Shown here piece by piece: positions 1-7,270 of a stretch of DNA of 46,588 nt. Source of the DNA: Actinomycetes bacterium (GTDB taxonomy: Bacteria; Actinomycetota; Actinomycetes; Propionibacteriales; Propionibacteriaceae); assembly GCA_023443125.1 (NCBI GenBank), contig JAEZVO010000011.1:1-46588 (forward strand). The letters are read 5' to 3'. A program made the translations under genes and the position numbers. The notes beneath the pieces are model-generated. The model was not told where the DNA came from, made no database searches, and saw only the letters and a program-made list of their open reading frames with translations. Each line of letters begins with the position of its first letter. The first letter of the stretch is position 1.

Positions 1-166
1 GGGTACCGGAGACGGGGCTGGGGATTTCGGTGTCGACCTTGTCGGTGGAGACTTCCAGCAAGGGCTCGTCTGCCTCGACGGTTTCGCCGACGGACTTCAG
101 CCAACGCGAGATGGTGCCCTCGGTGACCGATTCGCCCAGCGCAGGAAGGGTTACTTCGGTAGACAT
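1..166 (-). CDS. sucB: 2-oxoglutarate dehydrogenase E2 (dihydrolipoyl acyltransferase), N-terminal lipoyl domain, partial
   Basis: The reverse strand reads from an ATG at 166 through the first 55 residues of a lipoyl domain and then runs off the window edge. The lipoyl-lysine motif STDKVDTEIPSP lies near residues 39-50, and its Lys carries lipoate in the E2 family. An AAAGGAG ribosome binding site lies about 8 nt upstream of the ATG. E2 transfers the succinyl (or another acyl) group to CoA in the 2-oxo acid dehydrogenase complex in the cytoplasm. The motif is typical of actinobacterial SucB, but a branched-chain or pyruvate E2 cannot be excluded from the lipoyl domain alone. The peripheral-subunit-binding and catalytic domains are outside the window. 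Confidence 0.85.
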   Translation of the reverse strand, partial: MSTEVTLPALGESVTEGTISRWLKSVGETVEADEPLLEVSTDKVDTEIPSPVSGT

Positions 167-345
167 TGTGTGCTTGCTCCTTTGGTTTGCCGCTTCTTGG
201 TACTCAGCCTATATCCGTTTGACCACGCATGTGCAAGGAAATGCAGTCGGCGGATTCGACCGCCAATCACCAGGGTATCGCCAACCCAAACCACTCCCGA
301 AGGCGGTGCACCGTCGTCGCACCCTCAGTGTGGAGGTACGCCATA

Positions 346-675
346 ATGGCCCTTGTGGGTTGGTTCCGTAGACGCAAACAGCAGGCTCAGGAGCAACGGG
401 TTGCCGATGAGCTGCAAGTCGCTTCGTACGACCACCTCGTCGAGTTTTGTCGAACCCGACGGGGTGTCGAGGCCTGGGTAGAACGCCCGACCTCGTTCAA
501 CAAGGCCTCCCTGTTGCTCGTCGCCTTCGACGGCGAATCTACGAGGCGAGCTGTGCCCAGCGAAGAATACGGATACGCATTCGCCGACGAACAAGACATC
601 CCCTGCTACGACGCGGGCGTGGTGCCCTACCCTCAGCGGATGCGCGAATACGGACTACGAAAGAAACGGAGCTGA
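346..675 (+). CDS. Small conserved actinobacterial protein, function unknown
   Basis: This encodes 109 aa starting at ATG 346, preceded by GGAGG at 332-336. An upstream in-frame ATG at 229 is less likely because the extra residues look random and lack a ribosome binding site. The N-terminus is basic (WFRRRK), followed by an acidic, mainly globular sequence with conserved-looking blocks: EAWVERPTS near 47-55, LLLVAFDGE near 62-70, and a C-terminal VVPYPQRMREYG. No signal peptide or membrane segment is seen. It lies 1 nt upstream of the AGE-family isomerase and is probably co-transcribed with it. I recognise it as a short protein recurring in actinobacteria beside sugar or E2 genes, but I know no function. 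Confidence 0.75.
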   Translation: MALVGWFRRRKQQAQEQRVADELQVASYDHLVEFCRTRRGVEAWVERPTSFNKASLLLVAFDGESTRRAVPSEEYGYAFADEQDIPCYDAGVVPYPQRMREYGLRKKRS

Positions 676-676
676 C

Positions 677-1894
677 ATGGGCAAGTACACGTGGGGCACC
701 CCAGAGCACTTGGAGTGGTTGGACGATCACCGCACGCACCTCGTCGACTTCTACCAGCCCAATGTGGTCGACCCCGCAGGCGGCTATTTCTGGCTCGGCG
801 ACGACGCATCCCCGAAGCCTGAGCAGGGCAAGGGCCTCTGGATCGCCGCGCGCATGGTGCACTGCTTCTCCCTGATGCACTTGCTGGGCCGCGACGGCGC
901 CTTCGACGTGGCCCGTCACGGCGTGGAGTACCTGCGGGGCCAAGGCCGCGACGCGGAGTTCGGCGGCTGGTTCTCCCAAATCAACCCCGATGGGTGCAAC
1001 GACGCGAAGGAGCTCTACGGCATAGCGCACGTGATCCTCGCCTCCTCCAGCGCCATCACCGCGGGCATCGAGCCCGCTCAGGCGCTGCTCGACGAGGCGC
1101 TTCGCGTCATCGACGAGCATTACTGGGTAGAGGCTGACGGCGCTGGCATCGACGAATTCGACCGCGCATTCACCACCGCCGACCCGTACCGAGGGCTGAA
1201 CGCCAACATGCACCTCACCGAAGCGTTCCTCGCTGCATACGAGGCCACCGGCGACGAGCGCCTCTTCGAGCGCGCGCTGCGCCTCGCGGAGCGTTTCGCC
1301 AAGGGGCAGCTCGAATCCGGGCGTCCCGCGCCGCACCGCCTCGTCGAGCACTTCGACGAGCAGTGGCAGCCCGTGCCCGAGTACAACCGCGACGAGCCCG
1401 CCCACCCGTTCCGCCCGTATGGCTCCACGCCTGGGCACTGGCTGGAATGGGCGAAACTCTGCGTACAGATCGTCGGCGTCCGTCCCGACATCGAATGGCT
1501 CATTCCTGCGGCGGAGGAGCTCTTCCAGGGGGCCGTCGCGGACGCGTGGCTGCCGGGAGGCGGATTCGCGTACACCGTCGACTGGGACGGCAAACCGGTG
1601 ATCTCCAACCGCTTCTTCTGGGGCGTTGCTGAGGCCATCGGTGCGGCGCACGTGCTGCACCTGGCCACCTCCAAGCCCGAGTATGCGACGTGGTACGAGC
1701 GGCTGTGGACCTTCGCCGACGAACACCTCGTCGACCACGAGCGAGGCTCCTGGTTCTCCGAACTCGACGACGATCTGCAGCCCACCAAGCGCACCTGGGA
1801 CGGCAAACCAGACCTCTACCACGTGCTGCAGGCCACCCTGTACGCACAGATGCCGCTCAACGAAGGGCTTGCCAAGCATCTTGCCCTTCGCTGA
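677..1894 (+). CDS. AGE-family sugar epimerase/isomerase
   Basis: This is a 405 aa protein of the N-acylglucosamine 2-epimerase superfamily, a cytoplasmic alpha6/alpha6 barrel with the usual family length. Its putative catalytic residues are Arg59 (WIAAR), His179 (NANMHLTEA), His254 (PGHWLEW) and His382 (DLYHVLQA). Their spacing closely matches the Arg/His set of YihS-type aldose-ketose isomerases (R55, H176, H248, H383 in YihS). A mannose or sulfoquinovose-type isomerase is therefore more likely than a GlcNAc epimerase, but the substrate is unknown. The ATG follows GGAGC at the end of the preceding gene, so the two genes are likely translated together. It converges on pepA, with 30 bp between the stop codons. 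Confidence 0.85.
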   Translation: MGKYTWGTPEHLEWLDDHRTHLVDFYQPNVVDPAGGYFWLGDDASPKPEQGKGLWIAARMVHCFSLMHLLGRDGAFDVARHGVEYLRGQGRDAEFGGWFSQINPDGCNDAKELYGIAHVILASSSAITAGIEPAQALLDEALRVIDEHYWVEADGAGIDEFDRAFTTADPYRGLNANMHLTEAFLAAYEATGDERLFERALRLAERFAKGQLESGRPAPHRLVEHFDEQWQPVPEYNRDEPAHPFRPYGSTPGHWLEWAKLCVQIVGVRPDIEWLIPAAEELFQGAVADAWLPGGGFAYTVDWDGKPVISNRFFWGVAEAIGAAHVLHLATSKPEYATWYERLWTFADEHLVDHERGSWFSELDDDLQPTKRTWDGKPDLYHVLQATLYAQMPLNEGLAKHLALR

Positions 1895-1924
1895 GCGGCA
1901 TCTCGCCGCGTAGCCCTTGCCGGG

Positions 1925-3409
1925 TTACTCCGCGGCTTGCTGCGCGAGCGCTACGAGGGTGCGCACGGCCACGCCCGTGCCGCCCTTCGGGGTGTAGCCG
2001 AAGGCTTCCGACGAGTCGGCAGGCCCGGCGATGTCGAGGTGTGCCCATGCGATGCCATCGGGCACGAAGCGCTCCAGGAACGCACCTGCGACGAGCGCGC
2101 CGCCGTCGCGGGTCTTGCCGCCCGATCGGAAGTCGGCGATGTCGGAGGTGATCTGCTCCCGGATGTGGTCGGTGATGGGCAGCTCCCAGAACTCCTCACC
2201 CGCAGCCTCGGCGGCGTCCAGCACGCGGTCCGTCGCGTCTTCGGAGTTCGACATCACACCGGCGATGCGCGAACCGAGGGCCACCATGCAGGCGCCGGTG
2301 AGGGTGGCTACGTCGACGATCATGTCGGGCTTGTCGGTGCCGGCGCGGGCGATGGCGTCGGCCATGACGAGCCGGCCCTCGGCGTCGGTGTTGTAGTTCT
2401 CGACGGTCTGACCGTCGAACATGGTGAGCACGTCGTTCGGGCGGTAGGCGCTGCCCGACGGCATGTTCTCAGCCATCGCAGCGTAGGCGGTGACCTGCAC
2501 CTTGACGCCCAGTTCCGCGATAGCGCGGATGGCGGCAATCACGATGCCGGCGCCCGACATGTCCATCTGCATGCCGAGCATGCTGGCGGGCGGCTTGATG
2601 TCGAGGCCGCCGGAGTCGAAGGTGATGCCCTTGCCCACCAGGGCGAGGTGGAACTTCGCGCCGCGTGGGGCGTAGCTCAACCGCACCAGGCGAGGCGTGC
2701 GCTCCGAGCCGCCGCCGACGGCGAGGATGCCGCCGTATCCGCCCTTGGCGAGGGCCTTTTCGTCGAGGACCTCGACGGTGATCCGCTCGTCCTTGACGTA
2801 CGCCTTCGCGGCCTCTGCGAAGGATTCGGGGTACAGGAGGTTGGGTGGGGTGTTCGACCAGTCACGTGCCTGGTAGACGCCGCGGATGTTCGCCTTGGCA
2901 TCGACGAGTGCGTCACCGAGGCGCGAGGGGCCGACGACGGCGATCTTGGTGATCGGCTCAGGGGTGCCCTGCCCGGTGACCTTCTGCACACGGTAGGCGC
3001 CGAGCGCTGCGCCCTCCGCGGCGGCTTGCAGCAGCTCGGGGTCAGTGAGTTCCAACGACACCGCGACGGTGAGGCCTTCCACGTCCGGGAGCCCGATGAC
3101 CGCCCGTGCCGCCGCGCCGACGGCACGACGCAGCGTCGCGGGTGCCACGTCGGGTTCACCCAGCCCGACGACGACCGCGCGGATGCCGTCGGCCTCCGGC
3201 AACACCGTCACTTTTTCCAGCGCGCTCGACGCGCGCATGGCAGCGGCCAGCGTCGAGACATTGGCGTTGAACGCCTTCGTGTAGGCCTTGTCGAGTTCGG
3301 AGGTTCCGCCCACGAGCGAGGTTGCATCGCCGGCGGTGGCAAGGCCGACGATAACCACGTCGGCGTCCTTGGGTATAGATTTCGAGAGTTCCAACGAGAG
3401 ATCATGCAT
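1925..3409 (-). CDS. pepA: Leucyl aminopeptidase (M17 family)
   Basis: This is a 494 aa cytosolic dimetal aminopeptidase that removes N-terminal amino acids from peptides. The N-terminal macro-like domain covers about residues 1-165 and the catalytic domain about 175-490. The metal ligands are visible as Lys260 and Asp265 (VGKGITFDSGG), Asp283 (QMDMSGAG), and Asp342 and Glu344 in NTDAEGRL, the M17 signature, with catalytic Arg346. Length and spacing match E. coli PepA apart from a 10-residue shift. The start is ATG 3409, with GGTGGGAG just upstream. The promoter region is shared with the divergent gene at 3447. Confidence 0.95.
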   Translation of the reverse strand: MHDLSLELSKSIPKDADVVIVGLATAGDATSLVGGTSELDKAYTKAFNANVSTLAAAMRASSALEKVTVLPEADGIRAVVVGLGEPDVAPATLRRAVGAAARAVIGLPDVEGLTVAVSLELTDPELLQAAAEGAALGAYRVQKVTGQGTPEPITKIAVVGPSRLGDALVDAKANIRGVYQARDWSNTPPNLLYPESFAEAAKAYVKDERITVEVLDEKALAKGGYGGILAVGGGSERTPRLVRLSYAPRGAKFHLALVGKGITFDSGGLDIKPPASMLGMQMDMSGAGIVIAAIRAIAELGVKVQVTAYAAMAENMPSGSAYRPNDVLTMFDGQTVENYNTDAEGRLVMADAIARAGTDKPDMIVDVATLTGACMVALGSRIAGVMSNSEDATDRVLDAAEAAGEEFWELPITDHIREQITSDIADFRSGGKTRDGGALVAGAFLERFVPDGIAWAHLDIAGPADSSEAFGYTPKGGTGVAVRTLVALAQQAAE

Positions 3410-3433
3410 TCTCCCACCCTATCTAGGACGGGG

Positions 3434-3439
3434 TAACTT
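3434..3439 (+). promoter_or_regulatory. -10 box TAACTT of a probable leaderless transcript
   Basis: TAACTT ends 7 nt before the ATG at 3447, and no Shine-Dalgarno sequence lies between. Transcription would start at or next to the start codon. The same geometry recurs at five other genes in the window. Confidence 0.45.
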
Positions 3440-3446
3440 TGCCCTC

Positions 3447-3800
3447 ATGGGAAAACGAATCGCCTACTGGTTGTTCATCGCAGCGGCCTTGGCCATCACC
3501 TGCTGGGGTATGGTGGCCTACGTGCATCCGACGACGCACTGCGGTGAAGTGGAAATGGGGCCAGGCGACGTATGCCATGGATCGACCTACACGGAGGTCA
3601 ACACCGACGAAAAGCTGCAAACCTACGAGCAGCGCATCCGCACCGTGCGCGAGCAGACCCCGTTCGTCATTGGGATCGGTGCGATAGCGACGGTGTTCGG
3701 CGTCGTATTGCTGGTGCGATCAGGGAAGCAGCGACATGGGGCCGTAGACGACCCTGTCCTCCTCCATGAGGGTGGCCTCAGCGACCCCGAGGTTCACTAA
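3447..3800 (+). CDS. Small membrane protein with two TM segments
   Basis: This encodes 117 aa with TM helices at about residues 5-24 and 74-92, flanking an extracytoplasmic loop. The loop carries two cysteines (about Cys32 and Cys43), which may form a disulfide. I chose the ATG at 3447 because the membrane protein begins with a typical MGKR basic start and a -10 box lies exactly 7 nt upstream. The last 27 codons overlap the convergent gene at 3720-3926. Similar two-TM proteins with this loop pattern occur in actinobacteria without assigned function. No function can be given. Confidence 0.7.
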   Translation: MGKRIAYWLFIAAALAITCWGMVAYVHPTTHCGEVEMGPGDVCHGSTYTEVNTDEKLQTYEQRIRTVREQTPFVIGIGAIATVFGVVLLVRSGKQRHGAVDDPVLLHEGGLSDPEVH

Positions 3801-3926
3801 GTCGTCGTAGAACAGCGACATCCACTCCTCGGCGGCTTCCTTGGAGTCGAAGCGTTTCAGGAGGTCGTTGCGCTCCAGCTCCTCGCGGTCGAACGAACCG
3901 GTAGCGGGCTCCCAGTGATAGCTCAT
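3720..3926 (-). CDS. Small acidic hypothetical protein
   Basis: This encodes 68 aa, starting with MSYHWEPATG and ending YGPMSLLP. It is acidic and probably globular, with a helix-rich centre around EAAEEWMSLFYDDL. The start ATG at 3926 overlaps the stop codon of the upstream DUF3043-like gene as TGATG, which indicates translational coupling. Longer upstream reading in this frame runs through the neighbouring gene and is unlikely. No signal peptide or known motif is seen. Its function is unknown. Confidence 0.65.
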   Translation of the reverse strand: MSYHWEPATGSFDREELERNDLLKRFDSKEAAEEWMSLFYDDLVNLGVAEATLMEEDRVVYGPMSLLP

Positions 3927-4573
3927 CAGATCGGGTCTCCTCGCTTGATTCGGGGCAGGGGGCGACGGAAGCGTCGGATCATGATCGCGCGGTTCATCAT
4001 GTACATGAGCAGGCCCTTGGTGTGCGCGTTGGGCACTCGCTCGGCGAGGAGCTTCTTGAAGCTTCGCCACATGATGAAGATGTTGATGAGTGTGGCGAAG
4101 AAGAATCCCCACAGCAGGAACGCGATGATCGTAGTGATCTCAATATTCGTCATGAATACGAACATGGCCGCCAGGATGATGAGCATGAACGGCATCATGA
4201 ACTCGGCAAGCGTCCAGCGGGTGTCGACGAAGTCGCGCAGCAGCGTGCGTTCGGGGCTTTTCTCGACGCGCTCCCAAGCCTCAGTTTGAGCCTTGTACCG
4301 AGCCTCGCGCTCTGCCTTCTTGCGCTCTTTTTTGCTGAGGTTCGGGTGCAGGCGCTCCATGCGCGCCGCCTCCGCTTCCTTGCGGGTAGGGGTGGGTCCG
4401 GTTTTCTCGCCTCGACGAACCACCTTCTTGCCGGCGGTGGTCGACGTCGGCTCCTGCGCTTGCGTCGGCGTTGCCGCGTTCGCGTCGGGGGCCTTCTTCA
4501 CCTTGTCGGGCACGGTGGACGTGCGTGTCCGGGTGGACTTGTCGGTGCGTTCATAGGGGCGGAAGAGTCCCAC
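3926..4573 (-). CDS. DUF3043-like integral membrane protein
   Basis: This encodes 215 aa from a GTG at 4573 (MGLFRPYERTDKS), preceded by a TGAGGTAG ribosome binding site. Residues about 1-75 are disordered and rich in Thr, Pro and Lys. They are followed by a highly basic stretch, LSKKERKKAEREARYKAQ, then an acidic RDFVDTRW block. Two TM helices follow at about 133-152 and 156-177, and the tail is strongly basic (RRFRRPLPRIKRGD). The order Lys-rich linker, RDFVDTRW and paired TM helices is the pattern of actinobacterial DUF3043 proteins. It is transcribed divergently from pspA, so an envelope role is plausible but unproven. Confidence 0.8.
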   Translation of the reverse strand: MGLFRPYERTDKSTRTRTSTVPDKVKKAPDANAATPTQAQEPTSTTAGKKVVRRGEKTGPTPTRKEAEAARMERLHPNLSKKERKKAEREARYKAQTEAWERVEKSPERTLLRDFVDTRWTLAEFMMPFMLIILAAMFVFMTNIEITTIIAFLLWGFFFATLINIFIMWRSFKKLLAERVPNAHTKGLLMYMMNRAIMIRRFRRPLPRIKRGDPI

Positions 4574-4635
4574 GCGTACTACCTCACTGTGGTGAACGAT
4601 ATTGGCGAGGCAGCAGTCTACCGGTTGCGCTTCGG

Positions 4636-4657
4636 CGCTCGAAGTCGACGTCGAGCG
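4636..4657. promoter_or_regulatory. Dyad in the divergent DUF3043/pspA intergenic region
   Basis: Seven-bp arms CGCTCGA (4636-4642) and TCGAGCG (4651-4657) flank AGTCGACG, whose GTCGAC core is itself palindromic. The element lies in the 177 bp between two divergent start codons, where an operator would be expected. No regulator family can be named from the sequence. Confidence 0.3.
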
Positions 4658-4750
4658 GCTGACAGAAAAAGAATTGCGAGGATCGCTCGAGCTTAGTGCT
4701 TGGCAGCATGTACCTTTGATGTGGCAGACCCCTTCGGAAGGATAGTTTTC

Positions 4751-5578
4751 GTGGCCGGCATCTTTGAACGCATTGCGATGGTGTTTCGATCCAAGGCCAA
4801 CAAAGCCTTGGATCAGTATGAGGACCCCCGTGAAACGCTCGATTACTCGTACCAGAAACAGCTGGAGCTCTTGCAGAACGTGCGCCGCGGTGTCGCGGAT
4901 GTGGCCACCAGCCGCAAGCGAGTAGAACTCCAAGCGAGCAAACTGAACCAGGAGGTCGACCGCCTCACCGCAGCCGCTCAGCGCGCACTGGAATCGAATA
5001 GGGAAGACCTCGCCCGCGAAGCACTCACCCGCAAGTCGGGCCTGCAGCAGCAGCTCGCCGACTTGCAGGCGCAGCACGCCCAGCTGCAGCAGGAAGAGGA
5101 GAAGCTCGTTCGTGCGAGCTCCCGCCTGCAGGCGAAGGTCGACGCCTTCCGCACCCGCAAGGAAACCATCAAGGCCACCTACTCCGCCGCAGAAGCGCAG
5201 ACCCGCATCAACGAGGCGTTCACCGGGATTGGTGAGGAGATGAACGATATCGGCCTGGCCATCCAGCGCGCGGAAGATAAGACGCTGGAGCTGCAGGCCC
5301 GGGCTTCTGCCGTCGACGAGCTGGTTGAGGCCGGCGCGTTGGAGGATGGCTTCGGTCAGGACGACATCACTCGAGAGCTCAACCAGCTGGCGTCGAGCTC
5401 GTCGGTGGAAGACGAGCTCGCCTCGATGAAGGCGCAGCTCACAGGCGGTGCGCCCGCGCAGCCCGCCGCTATCGACGCGCCGCACGAGGCGCCAACCCAG
5501 ACGCAGGGCACTGCGCCGCAGCAGGCTCCTGCGGAGGAAGGCTCTGTCGCAGATCCGTACGGGGAGCCTCAGCAGTGA
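4751..5578 (+). CDS. pspA: PspA/IM30-family membrane-stress protein
   Basis: This is a 275 aa phage-shock protein A homologue, a peripheral membrane protein that forms ESCRT-III-like oligomers and protects membrane integrity. It starts with a short amphipathic helix (AGIFERIAMVFRSKANKAL) that binds membranes. The hallmark EDPRETLDYSYQKQ follows, and then a long coiled coil rich in Gln, Glu, Lys and Ala to about residue 200. The C-terminal about 50 residues are Pro/Gln/Ala-rich and probably disordered. I chose GTG 4751 because GGAAGGA sits 8 nt upstream and the amphipathic helix begins there. It overlaps pspAA by 4 nt. Confidence 0.9.
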   Translation: MAGIFERIAMVFRSKANKALDQYEDPRETLDYSYQKQLELLQNVRRGVADVATSRKRVELQASKLNQEVDRLTAAAQRALESNREDLAREALTRKSGLQQQLADLQAQHAQLQQEEEKLVRASSRLQAKVDAFRTRKETIKATYSAAEAQTRINEAFTGIGEEMNDIGLAIQRAEDKTLELQARASAVDELVEAGALEDGFGQDDITRELNQLASSSSVEDELASMKAQLTGGAPAQPAAIDAPHEAPTQTQGTAPQQAPAEEGSVADPYGEPQQ

Positions 5579-5880
5579 TCATCCGAGTCATGGGCGAGGG
5601 GCAGTGGACCATCGACGTCGACGCCCTCACGAATCTGAATGAAATCGACGAGCGTCTGGAGCGCACCGTCGAGGCTGGTGACGAAGCAGGGATGCGCGAG
5701 GTGCTGCAAGAGCTGTTCACCCGCCTGCAAGAGCTTGGCTCTCCGGTGCCTGACGACGTGCTCGCCGAATCCGACGTTGTGCTGCCCGATCCGACGGCCA
5801 GCCTCGACGATGTGAAGCTCATCCTCGAGACCACCCGCGACTACTACGGCGGCCTACTGCCGGACGAAGTCCAGGAGTAG
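5575..5880 (+). CDS. pspAA: PspA-associated protein (PspAA domain)
   Basis: This encodes 101 aa from a GTG that overlaps the pspA stop as GTGA, so expression is coupled to pspA. The N-terminus (IIRVMGEGQWTIDVDALTNL) is typical of PspAA, the PspA-associated partner seen next to pspA in actinobacteria and archaea. The middle is helical and acidic, with LDEL-like repeats. The C-terminus has SDVVLPDPTASLDDVK, which resembles the family pattern ending in a short helix. The PspAA family is thought to act with PspA in envelope stress, but its molecular role is not established. The protein is cytoplasmic with no signal peptide. Confidence 0.8.
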   Translation: MIIRVMGEGQWTIDVDALTNLNEIDERLERTVEAGDEAGMREVLQELFTRLQELGSPVPDDVLAESDVVLPDPTASLDDVKLILETTRDYYGGLLPDEVQE

Positions 5881-5888
5881 TCAGAAGG

Positions 5889-6689
5889 GTGCGGGTACTT
5901 GTCGCATCCGGCGCGGTCGGCGCGCTGGAGTTTCACGCGGCATCCGTCGTCGTCGCCCGGGCATTCCAAGCTGAAGGTGCCGAGGTTGCCGTCGTGGACC
6001 TCGAGGCATCTTGGCCTGCGCCTTCCACACTCGATGAGCTTGCCGACGTGCTGGCACGAGGGGCCGACGTCGTCGACCTGAGGCAGCTGGAGTTTCGCTT
6101 GGCCGACGCGGAGCGCGCCGCGCAAGCTATTGCCGGCCGTCGTTTCGTGGCCGTGGTGGCTGATCCGGATGTCGAGGTGCCGCTGACGGGCCTGGCAGGC
6201 ACAGCCGTGCAGCGATCCCGTGAGCGCGGCGACGATCTTGCCGCAGGCCTCGACGCGGACGCCCAAGCGCGCGCATGGCTCACCGAACTCGGGGTGCACG
6301 ACGGCGCCGGTGTGGGAGCTGTCGACGGGTTCGGCGCGCTGTTGTTGCGTGAGGGCTCGCAGTTAACCAGCGCGCTCGATCTCACTGTGGAACGCACCGG
6401 CTTTGCGGAGACGGCCACACAGGCCGACCTCATCGTCACCGGATGCACCGACCTCGACTTCCACACTCGCGGCGGACCGCTCGTCGAACGCGTTGTGCGG
6501 ATCGCAGAGGAAGCGCTGCGCCCCGTGATCGTCGTGTGCGGTCGAAACTTCGTGTCGTCGCGCGAACTGCGTCTGTCCGGTATCGAGGCCGCCTACGCGG
6601 TACATACCGGCGACGATCCACGCACCGTCGACGAGCGTGACCTCGCAGCACTGGCTGAGCGTGTGGCCCGCACCTGGCGGTTCGAATAA
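5889..6689 (+). CDS. Glycerate-kinase-like protein, short and degenerate
   Basis: This encodes 266 aa from GTG 5889, with AGGAG about 12 nt upstream. The C-terminal half follows the glycerate kinase (GckA type) pattern: GAGVGAVDGFGALLL near 136-150, then ADLIVTG near 176-182, and VIVVCGR near 215-221. Family members are about 370-380 aa and carry TGEGRLD, but here that motif reads TGCTDLD and most of the N-terminal lobe is missing. Catalytic activity is therefore doubtful. It follows pspA-pspAA by 8 nt and is probably in the same transcript. It may be a repurposed binding protein or a decaying enzyme. Confidence 0.6.
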   Translation: MRVLVASGAVGALEFHAASVVVARAFQAEGAEVAVVDLEASWPAPSTLDELADVLARGADVVDLRQLEFRLADAERAAQAIAGRRFVAVVADPDVEVPLTGLAGTAVQRSRERGDDLAAGLDADAQARAWLTELGVHDGAGVGAVDGFGALLLREGSQLTSALDLTVERTGFAETATQADLIVTGCTDLDFHTRGGPLVERVVRIAEEALRPVIVVCGRNFVSSRELRLSGIEAAYAVHTGDDPRTVDERDLAALAERVARTWRFE

Positions 6690-6698
6690 GGGAAGTGC

Positions 6699-6727
6699 TT
6701 GGAGTCACGTCGACAGCCACGTACACT
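6699..6727 (+). promoter_or_regulatory. Housekeeping-type promoter of erpA
   Basis: The -35 is TTGGAG (6699-6704) and the -10 is TACACT (6722-6727), with a 17 bp spacer. This gives a leader of about 30 nt before GTG 6763. Location and spacing fit a sigma-70-type promoter. Confidence 0.5.
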
Positions 6728-6762
6728 GGGGCGCGTTCAACACCCCTACTGATGGAGTCAGC

Positions 6763-7113
6763 GTGACTGAAACCCAGACTGACGCACCAACCGGCGTCAC
6801 CCTTACGGAAGCGGCCGTCGACAAGGTGCGTGCTCTGCTCGAAGCAGAGGGTCGCGACGATCTGTCGTTGCGCATTGCTGTGCAGCCCGGCGGTTGCTCC
6901 GGCCTTCGCTACCAGCTGTATTTCGACGATCGTGAACTCGACGGCGACCAAGCCACCGATTATGAAGGCGTGAAGGTGGTCACCGACCGAATGAGCGCGC
7001 CCTACCTGGGAGGTGCGTCGATCGACTTCGTCGACACCATCTCGCAGCAGGGATTCACCATCGACAACCCGAACGCGACGGGCTCCTGCGCATGCGGCGA
7101 TTCGTTCCACTAA
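6763..7113 (+). CDS. erpA: A-type iron-sulfur cluster carrier (ErpA/HesB/IscA family)
   Basis: This encodes 116 aa, a normal length for A-type carriers that deliver [4Fe-4S] or [2Fe-2S] clusters to apoproteins. The three conserved cysteines are present: PGGCSGLRYQ near residue 46, and the C-terminal pair in GSCACGDSF. The sequence TLTEAAVDKVRALL is the usual first helix. It starts at GTG 6763 with GGAG 6 nt upstream and ends just before a hairpin at 7159. Its position beside the respiratory genes is suggestive, because the Rieske protein and other Fe-S enzymes need such a carrier, but a direct partnership is an inference. Confidence 0.9.
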   Translation: MTETQTDAPTGVTLTEAAVDKVRALLEAEGRDDLSLRIAVQPGGCSGLRYQLYFDDRELDGDQATDYEGVKVVTDRMSAPYLGGASIDFVDTISQQGFTIDNPNATGSCACGDSFH

Positions 7114-7158
7114 TCGTCACGAACGCGACGTCGCACGCGACGAATTTGTGAACAACTA

Positions 7159-7193
7159 GCACCCCCGGGCTGAATGACTTCACCCGGGGGTGC
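7159..7193. terminator. Strong hairpin terminator after erpA
   Basis: An 11 bp perfect stem, GCACCCCCGGG (7159-7169) with CCCGGGGGTGC (7183-7193), is extended by TGAA/TTCA after one bulged base and capped by TGAC. No long U tract follows. It lies between erpA and ctaC. Confidence 0.7.
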
Positions 7194-7224
7194 CGTTATG
7201 CGTTAAGGTGACCTTGCAGTGCTG

Positions 7225-7245
7225 TACACATCCGAGCGATGTGTA
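7225..7245. promoter_or_regulatory. Operator-like dyad upstream of ctaC
   Basis: Perfect 8 bp arms TACACATC and GATGTGTA are separated by CGAGC. The dyad lies 26-46 nt upstream of the ctaC start, between the erpA terminator and the ctaC ribosome binding site. This is where a dimeric regulator would act. The regulator is unknown. Confidence 0.4.
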
Positions 7246-7270
7246 GCGAAAAGAACGTGGAAGGCAAACA

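Noticed and set aside
539..1879. 446-codon open frame on the minus strand opposite the AGE isomerase
   Set aside because: It is antisense to a gene with clear family motifs, has a biased Arg/Val/Gly/Glu composition and no recognisable domain. Such shadows are common in GC-rich DNA.
1937..3436. 499-codon plus-strand frame opposite pepA
   Set aside because: It mirrors the full pepA gene, lacks a ribosome binding site, and its sequence is a low-complexity His/Gly/Asp/Arg mixture.
4701..4725. Possible sigma-54-like TGGCAG element upstream of pspA
   Set aside because: In enterobacteria psp is sigma-54 dependent, but the second half of the consensus does not fit the spacing here, and actinobacteria generally lack sigma-54.
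4574..5485. N-terminal extension of the DUF3043-like frame upstream to 5485
   Set aside because: The extension runs antisense through pspA. The GTG at 4573 has a ribosome binding site and starts the family-like sequence.
7118..7145. GCGACGTCGC-type short repeats after erpA
   Set aside because: The repeats are short and imperfect and look like ordinary GC-rich sequence next to the real hairpin. They do not form an array.
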